A stretch of 64,000 nt of DNA from contig JAHLKG010000011.1 of NCBI GenBank assembly GCA_025526995.1, forward strand, positions 1-64,000, given 5' to 3'. Position numbers and translations under genes: made by a program. The notes below the pieces were generated by a model. It searched no databases and was not told the DNA's origin. It saw only the letters and a list, made by a program, of their open reading frames with translations. Below, in pieces: positions 52,285 to 62,064 of the stretch (positions within the stretch are counted from its first letter, which is position 1; each line of letters opens with the position of its first letter). The stretch comes from Powellomyces hirtus. Its lineage: Eukaryota > Chytridiomycota > Chytridiomycetes > Spizellomycetales > Powellomycetaceae.

Positions 52285-53371
52285 CTATCTACTTTTGCGG
52301 GCATCATCCGAACCACCCGCTTTTCGTTCCAACTCTACGTACCGGTCTGTGAGACGCATGTACTCGTCGTGCGTTTGCTTGGCCTGTCGCTTGATAATGT
52401 CAACCTCTTTTGCCTTTGTGCTGAGCTCCTCAATCTGTTTCTTCATATTGGAGATCTCGGTGGCGTGGTCTTGGTCTTTGTCCAACAAGCGCTGTTCAGA
52501 AGAGAAGAAATGGGCATGAGGGGTTTGATTTCCTGCGCCCCGACGGGCGTTGCATTGGGTTGCCTTCCGCCCCCCTGGACGGTGTTCCTTACTAGGTAGT
52601 CGGTGGACTGCTTGGCAGCTTGCTTCTTGAGCGCGTCGGCCTTTGTTTCATTCGCCATCAGTTCAGAAATCATGGCGAAGAAGCGGTTCAGGAGCAGGGA
52701 TAGGAAGAGCACAGCGCCCGTAAGGTACAGATTGCGCTGCTCGTAAAACAAACGGGCTCGGTGGTACGGGTCGGTGTCAGGTCGGTGGTCTTCATTGCTG
52801 CTTTTCCTCAAGACTTTGTTGAGAGAGTCTACAAGGGAAATATGTTGAGAAAAACTGTTGAATGTAATATCTGACGATGTGCTAGACCCTAAACTTACCG
52901 ACGAACATGATTGTCACATAGACAAAGACGAGTTTCAACCATGACTTGGCCTGCGTCACAAGCGGACTCGTAGACATCCATTTCTGCAAACACATAAGGA
53001 ACACGTCGTCAGGGATGTTCATGTATACCCCTGCTTCAATAATAGTCCTTTCTCAAATCTTCCGTTGCGAGGAGTTGCTCCTGCAAACTGTCATACGCCC
53101 GCACTTCTCTCAACTCACCAACATTGGTCGGCGGACCGCGAGCGGTAATGGTGCTGGAGAAGAACACGGAAGAGGTGAGCAAAGACCTCGAAACCAGACA
53201 TCAACAGTGATAAAGCAGCTCGTTCCAATGTCTAACCTATGAGAAGCGTAAAGAGGAGCATCTGCGCGAAACCTCAACCCTGTCAGTATAGCGTGCATAA
53301 GATCGCCTGACCATCTTGATACATACCTCTGCAGCGAGAACCACAAAGACGATCTGATAAAACAGAGACAT
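52285..53371 (-). CDS. ER membrane protein Bap31/Yet-like
   Basis: Six exons: 53371-53327, 53261-53237, 53153-53119, 52983-52899, 52828-52593 and 52491-52285, all in phase, give 210 residues. It starts MSLFYQIVFVVLAAE, then MLLFTLLIGAPLPLAVRR, matching the Bap31 first membrane segment and Pro-Leu-Pro loop. A second segment is LKLVFVYVTIMFVD and a third LYLTGAVLFLSLLLNRFF. The C-terminal half is a coiled coil (QIEELSTKAKEVDIIKRQAK) ending basic (DDARKSR) rather than in classic KKXX. Bap31 proteins sort membrane cargo and assist quality control in the endoplasmic reticulum. Exon 2 is a 25-nt microexon. Confidence 0.88.
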
Positions 53372-53609
53372 GTTTCGCAAACAAAATCGTAATGTGGGAG
53401 TACAAATAGGAATTGGGGTTTTGGAAAATACGGCTGTCCGGGGGTTTCTCAGAAATGCTGTCGGCGGAAGAAGGGGAGGTTGAACTTGGATCCAGGAGGT
53501 CGACGCCACGCCACGTCGGAACCTTCGCGTCTTTCAGCCGAGGTCACTCTCGCAAGACTCCAAGTTGACCTCCGCAGGACTCCAAGATCCCCCATCACGG
53601 ACCGCAGCG

Positions 53610-53696
53610 ATGTCCGCCATAGATCAAGCACTCGCCTATGCCGAGACGAACTTCCTTCGCCGCTCGTCGGCCCGAAATGCGCTCACCGACTCTTAA
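53610..53696 (+). pseudogene. Remnant resembling GSA-type aminotransferase start
   Basis: The 28-codon frame MSAIDQALAYAETNFLRR-SSARNALTDS resembles the opening of fungal glutamate-1-semialdehyde-2,1-aminomutase-like PLP enzymes (AL..AE..F..RNP.S..L...), but a TAA follows where the LPGGNTR motif should be, and nothing downstream continues the family. Short match, by eye, so it may be chance. Confidence 0.25.
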
Positions 53697-54453
53697 ATTT
53701 GATACCGCAAACGCATCAAGCTCTTTATTTCTAAAGTTCTGGGTTTTGGGATCGTTCTGGACGGAATGATTCTGAAAGTGCCTGGCCAACTGTCAGCCAT
53801 CACCGTGTTCCTGCAATCTGCAGGTTCCGCCACGCGAGTCTTCACAACCCTGCAGGAAGTGGATGACCCAGTCCTCTCACATCGGCATTGGTAGCGACTG
53901 GACTGAATGCACTGATTGCATTCCAGATGGTCAATGGTCAAATCGTCTGCCTGTTTGTTGAATATACAATACTGCAAGTCTATAATGGTACTGTGTACGG
54001 TTTGGGGATCCTCTTAACACTCGAGTTGGGCATTGGAATGTTCGAGTCGGGCGTAGGCGTGCTTTGACGTGCTTGGTTCGGGTATTGGCGATTCAATTTG
54101 GGCATTTGGCTTCCTGGAGTCGTGGCTTCGAGGATCATCCAACAAGTCATGGCTTGGATTGAGCGAGACGAAGCCATAGTTGAACACCAATGCAGTTGTA
54201 TTATATTTCCACCCAGTTCGACTCTATGCTTTCGGAGGACGCAATAATGAAAAGCCAGAGGTCAAACTTGTGGAGTTCCACGACCATAATCACAGCCTCG
54301 ATGACAGTATGGCCCATACGCGACGCGGGTTATCTTTTGATATATTTTTTCTCACAACACATGTTGGACACCAAAACACAAAATGCCCCAAACGGGATGA
54401 GAAAAGCCGTGGTTCCAATTCTTTCTATTCTACTACGGTCTACCGTTCACATC
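53697..54453. other. Intergenic, nothing recognised
   Basis: About 750 bp including the 3' flank of the S41 gene. A Tyr/Pro/Asn frame on the minus strand (53980-54177) has GTTGGGCATT/GTTCGAGTCG repeats but no gene signature. Confidence 0.5.
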
Positions 54454-57441
54454 CTACATCACCATAATCGCCGCAGCCACTGCCGCGATGGCCGCAAACG
54501 CCGGTGCGACGACGGAAGCGGACGCACCCGAGATGGGGGGCTCGACTTCATCGGGCACGGGGAAGGTGGTGTAGGTAGGCTTCCGGGTGAAGGAGGGCAG
54601 GCCGGTGGGGATGCCGACGGGAGCAGCGGTCTCGGTTTCCGTCGTGGTGAGGGTTTCGTGGGACTCTTCCTCGGTGTCGGTGGAGCAGGGGGTTTCTGTG
54701 GGGATGGGTTCGGCAGTTGCGATGTCAGTGGTGCAGGGGGTTTCGGTGGACTCGACGTCGGTTTCGGTAGGGGGCAGGACGGTCTCGATGTCGGTGGCGG
54801 TGGGGACTGGAGCGTCGGTTTCGCTGGTGCAGGGAGTTTCGGTGGGCTCCGGGGTGACGTCGGTCTCGATGTCGGTGGAAGTGGGGACGGGAGCGTCAGT
54901 TTCGGTCTCGGTGGGGACGGAAACAGTGCCGGTGACAGTGGGCTCGTCAGTGCACGAGGTCTCGGTAGGCTCGGGAGTGACATCGGTTTCGGTAGTGCAG
55001 GGAGTTTCGGTGGGCTTCGGGGTGACGTCGGTCTCGATGTCGGTGGGGGAGGGAACGGGAGCGTCAGTTTCGGTCTCGGTGGGGACGGACACAGTGCCGG
55101 TGGAGGTGGGCTCGTCTGTGCACGTGGTCTCGGTAGGGACGGGAGCGTCGGTCTCGGATGCCGTGGCGGTAGCGGTGGACTCGTCCGTGCACGAGGTCTC
55201 GGCGGGGACGGAAGCCGTGGCGGTGGCGGTGGGCTCGTCAGTGCAGGTGGAGGAAGTAGGGGGAACAACGACGGTTCCCTCGCAGCTCTCAAAGAGAGCC
55301 GCGGCTCCCTGCCAGGCACCAGCGGGGTGGAACGTCTTTTCCGTGATATCCATACGGCAGTCGGCGGCCTTGTACGCGTACTCGGCGGGGAGGTCCTCGC
55401 GCTTCGAGTATCCAACGCCCACGTTCAAGCGGTAAGCGCGGAGGTTGGCTTTGAAGGGCTGCGGAGCCAATGGGTGATTTTCGAGTCCAATCTTCTTGAG
55501 GTCGCTAAACATCTGCCCGGCCTCAAGGACGTTGCCGCCGGGGAAGGCAGAGAAGGCAAAGGGCTTCCCACCAGCCAGACCGCCCTTGACGACGGAGCGG
55601 ATCCCGACATGGTCGACGGCGAGACGAGCTGCGTGGGCGCAGGTGGAGCCGCAGAGACCGTTGGTGAGGAGGAGCACGTTTTCTTTAGGCCAGAGGGGTT
55701 CGGTGGGTTTGGGGATGCCTGTGGCGTTCCAGACGGTGTGGGGACCGAATGTGGAGAAATCGCCTCCCCCGTCCACAATGTTCATGAGACCAGAGTAGAC
55801 GGACTTGTAGCCGCCGTATTCCTGCACGGGGAGGTTCTCATTCAGGAACAGCCGGTCAATGTCGGCGTTGGTCGGGTTCTTCTCGGTCTTGGGGTCGAGG
55901 AAGTTGGCGGGACCAAACATGGTGAGGGGAGAGTACTGGTCAACGTCCTTGGTGAAGGCAACCTGCATGACCTCCCGGAAGAAAGGTGACATGCGGAAGC
56001 GGGCAACGTCGCGGACCACTTCGGGGAACATGACGGCGACATGCGCGAAACCAAGGTCGCCCCAACCACCACCGTTCTCGGTCCAGTCCAGGATAATCTT
56101 CTTGGCACCGGCCTCCTTGAGCTTCTTGAGTCCCTCATGGATTTCGATGATGAAGCAGTAGAAGTTGGGGCCCGCGGGGCCACCGGTTCCAATGTTGGCG
56201 GTGGCGTCTGGGTCGTTGAGACGGGCTTTGCATTCCGCACCATCGTTGTCGGATCCGTCGGCGTTAGTAAGTCCACTGTCGAACACGGGGAGGGCGCTCA
56301 CACCGGTCTCGGCATCGATGAGATGGAACGAGGCGTACTTGCCCGCAACCAGCATCTTGGGGTATCCGTTGCCGTAGTAGTTTTCGGTAGTGTTGGTCAC
56401 GTCCAGACCCACAGTCGGGACATCCACCAGCTTTTCCTCCCGGAGTTCCTTGAGGGACAGAAACTTGGTGTGGGTCTCGCCACCCGCGTCGCGCGCCTCA
56501 AGGGCGGGCGGGGGTGCCAGACACACGTTGTTGTAGTAGCTCTTGGCGTCCGTGAACGCGGGGACGCCGCTGCCCTTGCCGGCAAACCAAGGTGCCTCTA
56601 CCACCACATCCTTGCCGTCGGGACCCACGAGGCCGAGGGTACGAGTCGCCTTCTCGGGGGCCTCGACGTAGATACCTCGCTTGGCCTTACCGGCGGCGTA
56701 GGATACGCTGCCATCGGGTTCAACAATGTACTTGGCAGTGACTTGGTTGAATCGCACCTGGTTGTCCTTCTCGTCACCAACGTATTCGAACGCGTACTCC
56801 TCAATCCACTTGACCGCGTCCTTGCCATCAATCGTCTTCACCTTCCAGCCGAGGTAGGTCTTGGGATCCACACCCCCCATGGCCTCGGTCACCAGCTTGA
56901 GGTAGTTGGCATTGACAGACAGCGGGCCGTCGAGGAACACTTCCTGCTTCTTGGTCTCGCTGTTGACCAGCACACGCATGTCGTAGGGCTGGACAAACGC
57001 CATGGCTTGGTGGTAGCAGCGGTGGTAGTACAGACTGTGGGCATCCCCCAATTTGCGGATTGTGCGGTGCATTTCGTCGTGGAAGGCGCGGTCGTTCTTG
57101 TACGCTTTGGTCTTGGCCTCAGTCAACACTTTGCGGAGATCCACATCAACCAAGTCGTGAGCGCCGCCATCAATGGTGGACTGCACGGCCGCCATGTCCG
57201 TGAACGAGTAGTAACCGAGAATAGACTTTTCGAGGGTATCGATGGTAGATTTGCGGACCTCGTTGTCGAGACCGTGCATGTCGAGACATCCTTTCGCGCT
57301 CTTCCAGTCAGCAAAACCGGTGGTGTTCTGGGCTTGGTACGCAAGGGTGCAGTAATCAGTCGGTGTCTGCTCCTGGGCGAGGGTAGACGCTGTTGACAGC
57401 AGGAGAACGGCGGCGGTGGCCGCGGATTTGAGGGATAGCAT
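54454..57441 (-). CDS. Secreted GPI-anchored S41-family peptidase
   Basis: Single exon, 995 residues from the Met at 57441 (an upstream in-frame Met is less likely, as the hydrophobic segment AATAAVLLLSTASTLAQ then sits 6 residues from the start as a signal peptide). The region ~440-620 resembles C-terminal-processing (S41, CPAF-like) peptidases: IIEIHEGLKKLKEAGAKKI, ILDWTENGGG, and the nucleophile Ser599 in TNGLCGSTCAHAARLA. From ~715 to ~955 is a Thr/Pro/Glu stalk of repeated units (TETPCTTETDVTPEP, SVPTETETDAPVPT) with regularly spaced Cys. The end (SGASASVVAPAFAAIAAVAA) is a typical GPI-attachment signal. It probably sits on the cell surface or wall and cleaves extracellular peptides. Intronless although its neighbours are intron-rich. 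Confidence 0.85.
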   Translation of the reverse strand: MLSLKSAATAAVLLLSTASTLAQEQTPTDYCTLAYQAQNTTGFADWKSAKGCLDMHGLDNEVRKSTIDTLEKSILGYYSFTDMAAVQSTIDGGAHDLVDVDLRKVLTEAKTKAYKNDRAFHDEMHRTIRKLGDAHSLYYHRCYHQAMAFVQPYDMRVLVNSETKKQEVFLDGPLSVNANYLKLVTEAMGGVDPKTYLGWKVKTIDGKDAVKWIEEYAFEYVGDEKDNQVRFNQVTAKYIVEPDGSVSYAAGKAKRGIYVEAPEKATRTLGLVGPDGKDVVVEAPWFAGKGSGVPAFTDAKSYYNNVCLAPPPALEARDAGGETHTKFLSLKELREEKLVDVPTVGLDVTNTTENYYGNGYPKMLVAGKYASFHLIDAETGVSALPVFDSGLTNADGSDNDGAECKARLNDPDATANIGTGGPAGPNFYCFIIEIHEGLKKLKEAGAKKIILDWTENGGGWGDLGFAHVAVMFPEVVRDVARFRMSPFFREVMQVAFTKDVDQYSPLTMFGPANFLDPKTEKNPTNADIDRLFLNENLPVQEYGGYKSVYSGLMNIVDGGGDFSTFGPHTVWNATGIPKPTEPLWPKENVLLLTNGLCGSTCAHAARLAVDHVGIRSVVKGGLAGGKPFAFSAFPGGNVLEAGQMFSDLKKIGLENHPLAPQPFKANLRAYRLNVGVGYSKREDLPAEYAYKAADCRMDITEKTFHPAGAWQGAAALFESCEGTVVVPPTSSTCTDEPTATATASVPAETSCTDESTATATASETDAPVPTETTCTDEPTSTGTVSVPTETETDAPVPSPTDIETDVTPKPTETPCTTETDVTPEPTETSCTDEPTVTGTVSVPTETETDAPVPTSTDIETDVTPEPTETPCTSETDAPVPTATDIETVLPPTETDVESTETPCTTDIATAEPIPTETPCSTDTEEESHETLTTTETETAAPVGIPTGLPSFTRKPTYTTFPVPDEVEPPISGASASVVAPAFAAIAAVAAAIMVM

Positions 57442-57551
57442 TATGGGATGAGGGGGCGAACGCAATGAAAAAGGACCGGCCTTGTAAAATGCGAGACGCA
57501 GAGAGAGGTGGGGGATGCAAGTCTGGGGCACGAAAGCATGGAGGCTTGACG

Positions 57552-57560
57552 TTTTATATA
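57552..57560 (-). promoter_or_regulatory. TATA box of S41 peptidase gene
   Basis: TATATAAAA on the minus strand, about 111 bp upstream of the ATG at 57441, followed by a C-rich leader; well placed for a strong fungal promoter. Confidence 0.55.
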
Positions 57561-58710
57561 TTACCGGTGTCGGGCGTCGGCGATTATCCCAGATATTTTT
57601 GCCTTGTTGTTGTCGCCCAAGTTCATCCGCGCAAAAAGTGGGACTGTGAGGTCAGCACTGCTATCTTTTCGCACTACAAAGGGATCCCAAGCTAGGGCCC
57701 AAACGCACAACACTTTGGCGATGACGAGATCTACACTACCAGGGTTTCGCGGCGTATTTTTTTTTTTTGGCGAACATCGCGGGCTGAAGTAGTGACTTGC
57801 GTGGAGAGACGTGGCGAGCAAAATTGACAGGCGTGTGTGATCTTCACCGCAAAGAACGCGTCGCGATCACAGTGGCCTTGTACGCTGGACGCCCACTGGC
57901 AGTGCTAACAACACCCACAATCAGGATTTCCAGTTCGGACGGAGATGCGTGTTCCGTGATCGAACGGAAAAGTGAACATTCGCGGTGCGAGTGTTACTCA
58001 GGCTTTCCGGAAGAACCGTGGCCAAAGATCGCCGTGATGGAGAAGGAACAACTTGAACTCGCAAGATTCCCACCGGGTTGGGTTGGCGCCACAATGGCAC
58101 AAAGACGCCCGGCGTATGAACAGCGCACTGGCAGACCAGCCGTGGCTGGTCAGTTGATTGGGCGGTGCGGTGGGTCACCGCCCGCGCAGCGACTCTCTTG
58201 ATAATGAAGAACGCGTTATTATGAATTTTCCTTTACCGACTTGTCCCACTTTCCTTTGCTATCTTACATGTCATTCGTATAGTCCGCCTGCAACACCGCT
58301 CACCAAGGACCCGAAACGCTTCTCTGTACTCAAAGTATGTGGGCAGGAAATATGGTGGAAGTCAGTATGGGAGCGCTGCAGGGTCAAGGTGGCCCAACTA
58401 CGGTATATGCGAGTCGTTTTCCCCCATATCCAAAATGACAAATCGAACTTTGGTGCGGCACATGAAAAACGAAATACTTTTGTTCCCGTTACATAAAATA
58501 TGGCAAACACAGACGAGGGTTACGTCTACAGTACATGAATTATGTGCACATGTATGGATGTGTAGTTCTCGATGCAATGCTGGTTTCGACAAGATCACAA
58601 GGAAAAACAATTGGCGCCATCCCGGCTTGGGTATTCTGTCTACGCCATGTTAAAATATACAAAACAGTTGCACAAGAGCAGTTCCATCATTTCCAATTGC
58701 TGTATACGCC
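57561..58710. other. Intergenic, nothing recognised
   Basis: About 1.15 kb between the peptidase promoter and the end of the esterase gene. A 134-codon plus-strand frame (57797-58201) has no recognisable motif or good start context. Confidence 0.5.
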
Positions 58711-59448
58711 TCACTGCACCGTATCCAACAATTTGGCAAGCGTATCCGCAACTACCTTTGGCTGCGACAGGTACGGCGAATGCCCCGTTGGGATCTCCAC
58801 CACATTCTGGATCCCCGCTTGTTCAATCATCCATCTCTGCAATTCCGGCACCAGGGAGGGATCCTCTGTCGCGACAATATATGTCGCCGGAATAGTTTTA
58901 TACGCAAACGCGGTCGGGACTTGCGCGAACGAGGCCAGACTCTGGTTCTTAAGGGTCGGCAAGACACGCGAATATGTTTCTTCGGGTAGATCGTGGTAAA
59001 ACACTTGTCTGACCGTCTCGGGTTTGAGACTCACGTACCCCTCGTCTCGATGAATATCCACCACCTGCGGCTGGTTTTCTCTCTGAATTTGTGCACTACA
59101 TGCCATCAGCGACTGGCCTTCCAGGGGCACAAAGGCAGTGAGGTAGACGAGGTGTTTCACGTTGGGTGCGGTGGCTGCACCGGCTGTGATGACCATCCCG
59201 CCGTAACTGTGTCCCACGACCACGACATCCTGCGCGCGGAGATCGTGCAGCGTGGTGTGGAGGTTATGGGAGTCGGAGTGGAGGTCCCCGAGGAGAGAGG
59301 GGCAGTGACTGCTGGAACGGTTGCAGACGGCGTGGGTGGTGATGTTGAGGGAGGATAGATGTTGACGCACGGCGTCGAAGCAATCGGGGCCTTGCCATGC
59401 ACCGTGCACGAACACGATGCTAAGCGGGTGTTTAGGAGTATAAGACAT
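58711..59448 (-). CDS. Small alpha/beta hydrolase, EstC/esterase-like
   Basis: Single exon, 245 residues. FVHGAWQGPDCFDAV (oxyanion region), nucleophile Ser81 in VVGHSYGGMV, acid residue in VATEDPSL and His223 in IPTGHSPYLSQP complete the triad with family spacing. It has the size and motifs of bacterial EstC-type and plant methylesterase/hydroxynitrile-lyase-type enzymes, which hydrolyse small esters. No signal peptide, so cytosolic. Intronless in an intron-rich region, and closest in style to bacterial proteins, so horizontal transfer is possible but untested. Confidence 0.85.
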   Translation of the reverse strand: MSYTPKHPLSIVFVHGAWQGPDCFDAVRQHLSSLNITTHAVCNRSSSHCPSLLGDLHSDSHNLHTTLHDLRAQDVVVVGHSYGGMVITAGAATAPNVKHLVYLTAFVPLEGQSLMACSAQIQRENQPQVVDIHRDEGYVSLKPETVRQVFYHDLPEETYSRVLPTLKNQSLASFAQVPTAFAYKTIPATYIVATEDPSLVPELQRWMIEQAGIQNVVEIPTGHSPYLSQPKVVADTLAKLLDTVQ

Positions 59449-59905
59449 TGGGACGGCTTATAGTATATGCTTTTCGTCTTGTCGCGGGATTGTCGATACT
59501 TATGTTGCCCTTCTCAAGGGGGAATATCTTTGGGTACACCAATCGATTAGAAACCCCGTCATACCTTAAGAATGGAGCGACAACAGCGACAAGCCGAAAT
59601 CACAATATCAGTTATGACATCAAAAAACTTGACCATCCCTGTCATATTATAGAGCGATGGGCTATCACAATGCAAACTGTATATCCAAAATAGAAACACC
59701 AAAACAAAAAAAAAAGCCGAGAGCAAGTTAAGAATGCTTTCGGGAAGATGCGGCGGGGCGTCGGGCGGCTTGGAGACGCGTTTTTTATCTTTTGCCGTTG
59801 CCTTGCCTGCCTGTCCCCCCTCAGCATCTCAGCAGTCTCCGCTCCTTTCCCTTCCCCGCACCTCACATCTCTCCCACCAACACACACACACTTCACATTA
59901 TCACA
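59449..59905. promoter_or_regulatory. Divergent promoter esterase/phosphate carrier
   Basis: 457 bp between divergent starts. The carrier side ends with a C/T-rich leader and an ACACACAC tract directly before the ATG, typical of highly expressed fungal genes. No TATA element was identified. Confidence 0.5.
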
Positions 59906-61263
59906 ATGGGCGGATCAGCCGTGTACGACGCAACCTACTTTGTCAAGAGTGCTCTCGCCGGAGGCCTCTGCTGTGGTTTCACCCACGGTGCCGTGTGCCC
60001 CGTCGATGTCGTCAAGACCCGCATCCAGTTGGAACCCGCTGTCTTCAACCAGGGCATGCTCTCCGCGTTCCGCACCATTGTTGCTAAGGAAGGCATGGGT
60101 GCCCTGGCTACGGGACTCGGACCCACTGCTGTCGGATACTTCATCCAGGGTTGGTTCAAGGTATGTGCGACACCCATCACAACGGCATGATGCATGCCCA
60201 GTACAGCTTAGGACAGTTTTGCTGATCGGATAACGTTTGGGTCATTCAGTTTGGTGGAGTTGAGTTCTTCAAGATCAAGGCTACCCAGGGTACGTAGAAT
60301 GCATGATTTGTAATAACACCCATTGATAAAACTGTTTGCTTATATATCTATGTATTTGACATACAACAGCTCTTGGCGAGGAGGCCGCATGGAACAACCG
60401 TATCCCCATTTACCTCGGAGCCGCTGCCGGTGCTGAGGTGAGACTTTGTTCAAGTTTTCATTCAGGAGTTTTGCTGTACAAATGGATTAACATGAGCTTC
60501 CTATCCAAGTTCATTGCCGATATCTTCCTGTGCCCTCTGGAAGCCACCCGTATCCGCTTGGTGTCCAACCCCCAGTTCGCCAACGGCCTGATATCCGCTT
60601 TCCCCAAGATCATCAAGCAGGATGGTGTGATCAAGGGATTCTACAGGTATACTATATTGTCGCATTCCTTTCCCCCTTCGATTGCATCCATTAACCCATC
60701 GGTCGCGCATCATGACAGTGGTTTCGGCCCCATTCTCTTCAAGCAGATCCCGTACACCATGGCCAAGTTCGCCGTGCAAGGATGGGCCGCCGAGAAGATT
60801 TACAAGGCTGTCAACCTCAAGCCCGAAACCGCCACCGAAGCCCAGAACCTCGGTGTCGCGCTCAGCTCGGGTGTCACTGCAGGTGTGGCCGCGGCCATCA
60901 TCTCGCACCCCGCCGACACCCTCCTCTCGATGATCAACAAGGAGGGAGCGGGTGGCTCTGGCTCCATCACCTCGCGCCTGTTCAACTTGGCCCGTGAGAC
61001 TGGGTTCCGACGTCTGTGCCTCAACGGTCTCGGACCCCGTTGCGTCATGATTGGTGTCCTCACCGCTGGACAGTTTGCTATCTTCGACTCGGTCATGGCT
61101 GCTACTGGTGCTGAGGTAAAAACAAAAACACAGCACTTTCACATGGCCTTCCGATTCGGATGCCCTCCTTTCTGTTTGCTGACCCAACCACCACCCCCTT
61201 TTTTTTCTTGAATTCCTATAGAAATTCCACTTCACCGACCCATCCAAGTCGGCCACCCACTAA
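59906..61263 (+). CDS. Mitochondrial phosphate carrier
   Basis: Exons 59906-60160, 60250-60289, 60370-60437, 60510-60646, 60719-61115 and 61222-61263, all in phase, give 312 residues, the usual carrier length. Three mitochondrial-carrier repeats carry PVDVVKTRIQ, PLEATRIRLV and PADTLLSMI at the ends of odd-numbered helices. Diagnostic for the phosphate carrier are FVKSALAGGLCCGFTHG, GWFKFGGVEFFK and FKQIPYTMAKFAVQ. It imports phosphate with protons across the inner mitochondrial membrane for ATP synthesis (yeast Mir1, human SLC25A3). Introns are unusually frequent for its size, but all obey GT-AG. Confidence 0.96.
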
Positions 61264-62064
61264 GCTCATCAGTCGGGTACGGATGTCACTAGAAACCCCC
61301 GCTTTTTTTGCATCGCGGTGTGAAATATCTGGGGTTTTATTTTTCTTTTAGAAATGCATTACTTTGTCGTTCAAACTTTATTACTATGGACACTTTCCTA
61401 CGACCGTCCCTCATAAAAATTGTTGCCTCCCCCCGTGGTCTCTGATTTACCTTCCTTACCTGTGTGACACTTACACCCCTTGCCGTGATGAGTGGGAATA
61501 GGGGTCTTTTGTCGGGTGCGGTGTTTGCGCTGGGTTTGAGGCACCTGGTCCCAATAGGTTCAGCAAATCAAGGCCAAAAAGAAATGTACTTGCTTTATTT
61601 CTACAAGTCTCAAATGGACTGCTCGCGCGTGTACGACCACATAGCGCGAGGCTGTTTGTTCACAGTAGACGATTCACTACGGGGACAAGTGCAAGGGCGA
61701 AATTACAAAATGATATACAGGAATTTTCTCTTTTTTTTTTTCCCGAGTGCGTATGAACAAATCAAAATATATCCACAGGTACAAAAGAGGCGAGGTGGCA
61801 AATCCAGCGATGAGGGTGCAGGCACAAGCAACAAACAAAATTAGAACCCAACCCAGCCCCTAGCCGCCGCCCGCCGCCCTCGCCACACATGCCAAACGCA
61901 CAAACGAGGAAGGAGTTGTCCACACTGGCCGTAGAAAAAGGTCATCCAAGGGTACCCGTGCTTCTCACTCCCCCGCCCCCACAGCGGCCGTTCCCCTTCA
62001 CCCCTCATGCAACATTGCAAACGGAAAAAAAAGCTAGGTCGCGATGTGGAGTGGTTCTGGGTCC
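61264..62064. other. Intergenic between convergent genes
   Basis: 3' flanks of the phosphate carrier and the RRM gene; T-rich with a T12 run at 61730-61741. No feature supported. Confidence 0.6.

Noticed and set aside
54190..55989. 599-codon Gly-rich open frame on the plus strand
   Set aside because: It is exactly opposite the Thr/Pro stalk of the S41 peptidase. The Gly-rich translation comes from reading the repeat backwards, and it lacks any domain.
56041..57396. 451-codon plus-strand frame opposite the S41 peptidase
   Set aside because: Mirror of a GC-biased coding strand; the minus-strand frame has a signal peptide, catalytic motif and GPI tail.
57797..58201. 134-codon plus-strand frame
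   Set aside because: No homology recognised, no promoter or splice support.
61464..61844. 126-codon plus-strand frame after the phosphate carrier
   Set aside because: It contains a poly-T translated as Phe, has no motif and lies in the 3' flank.
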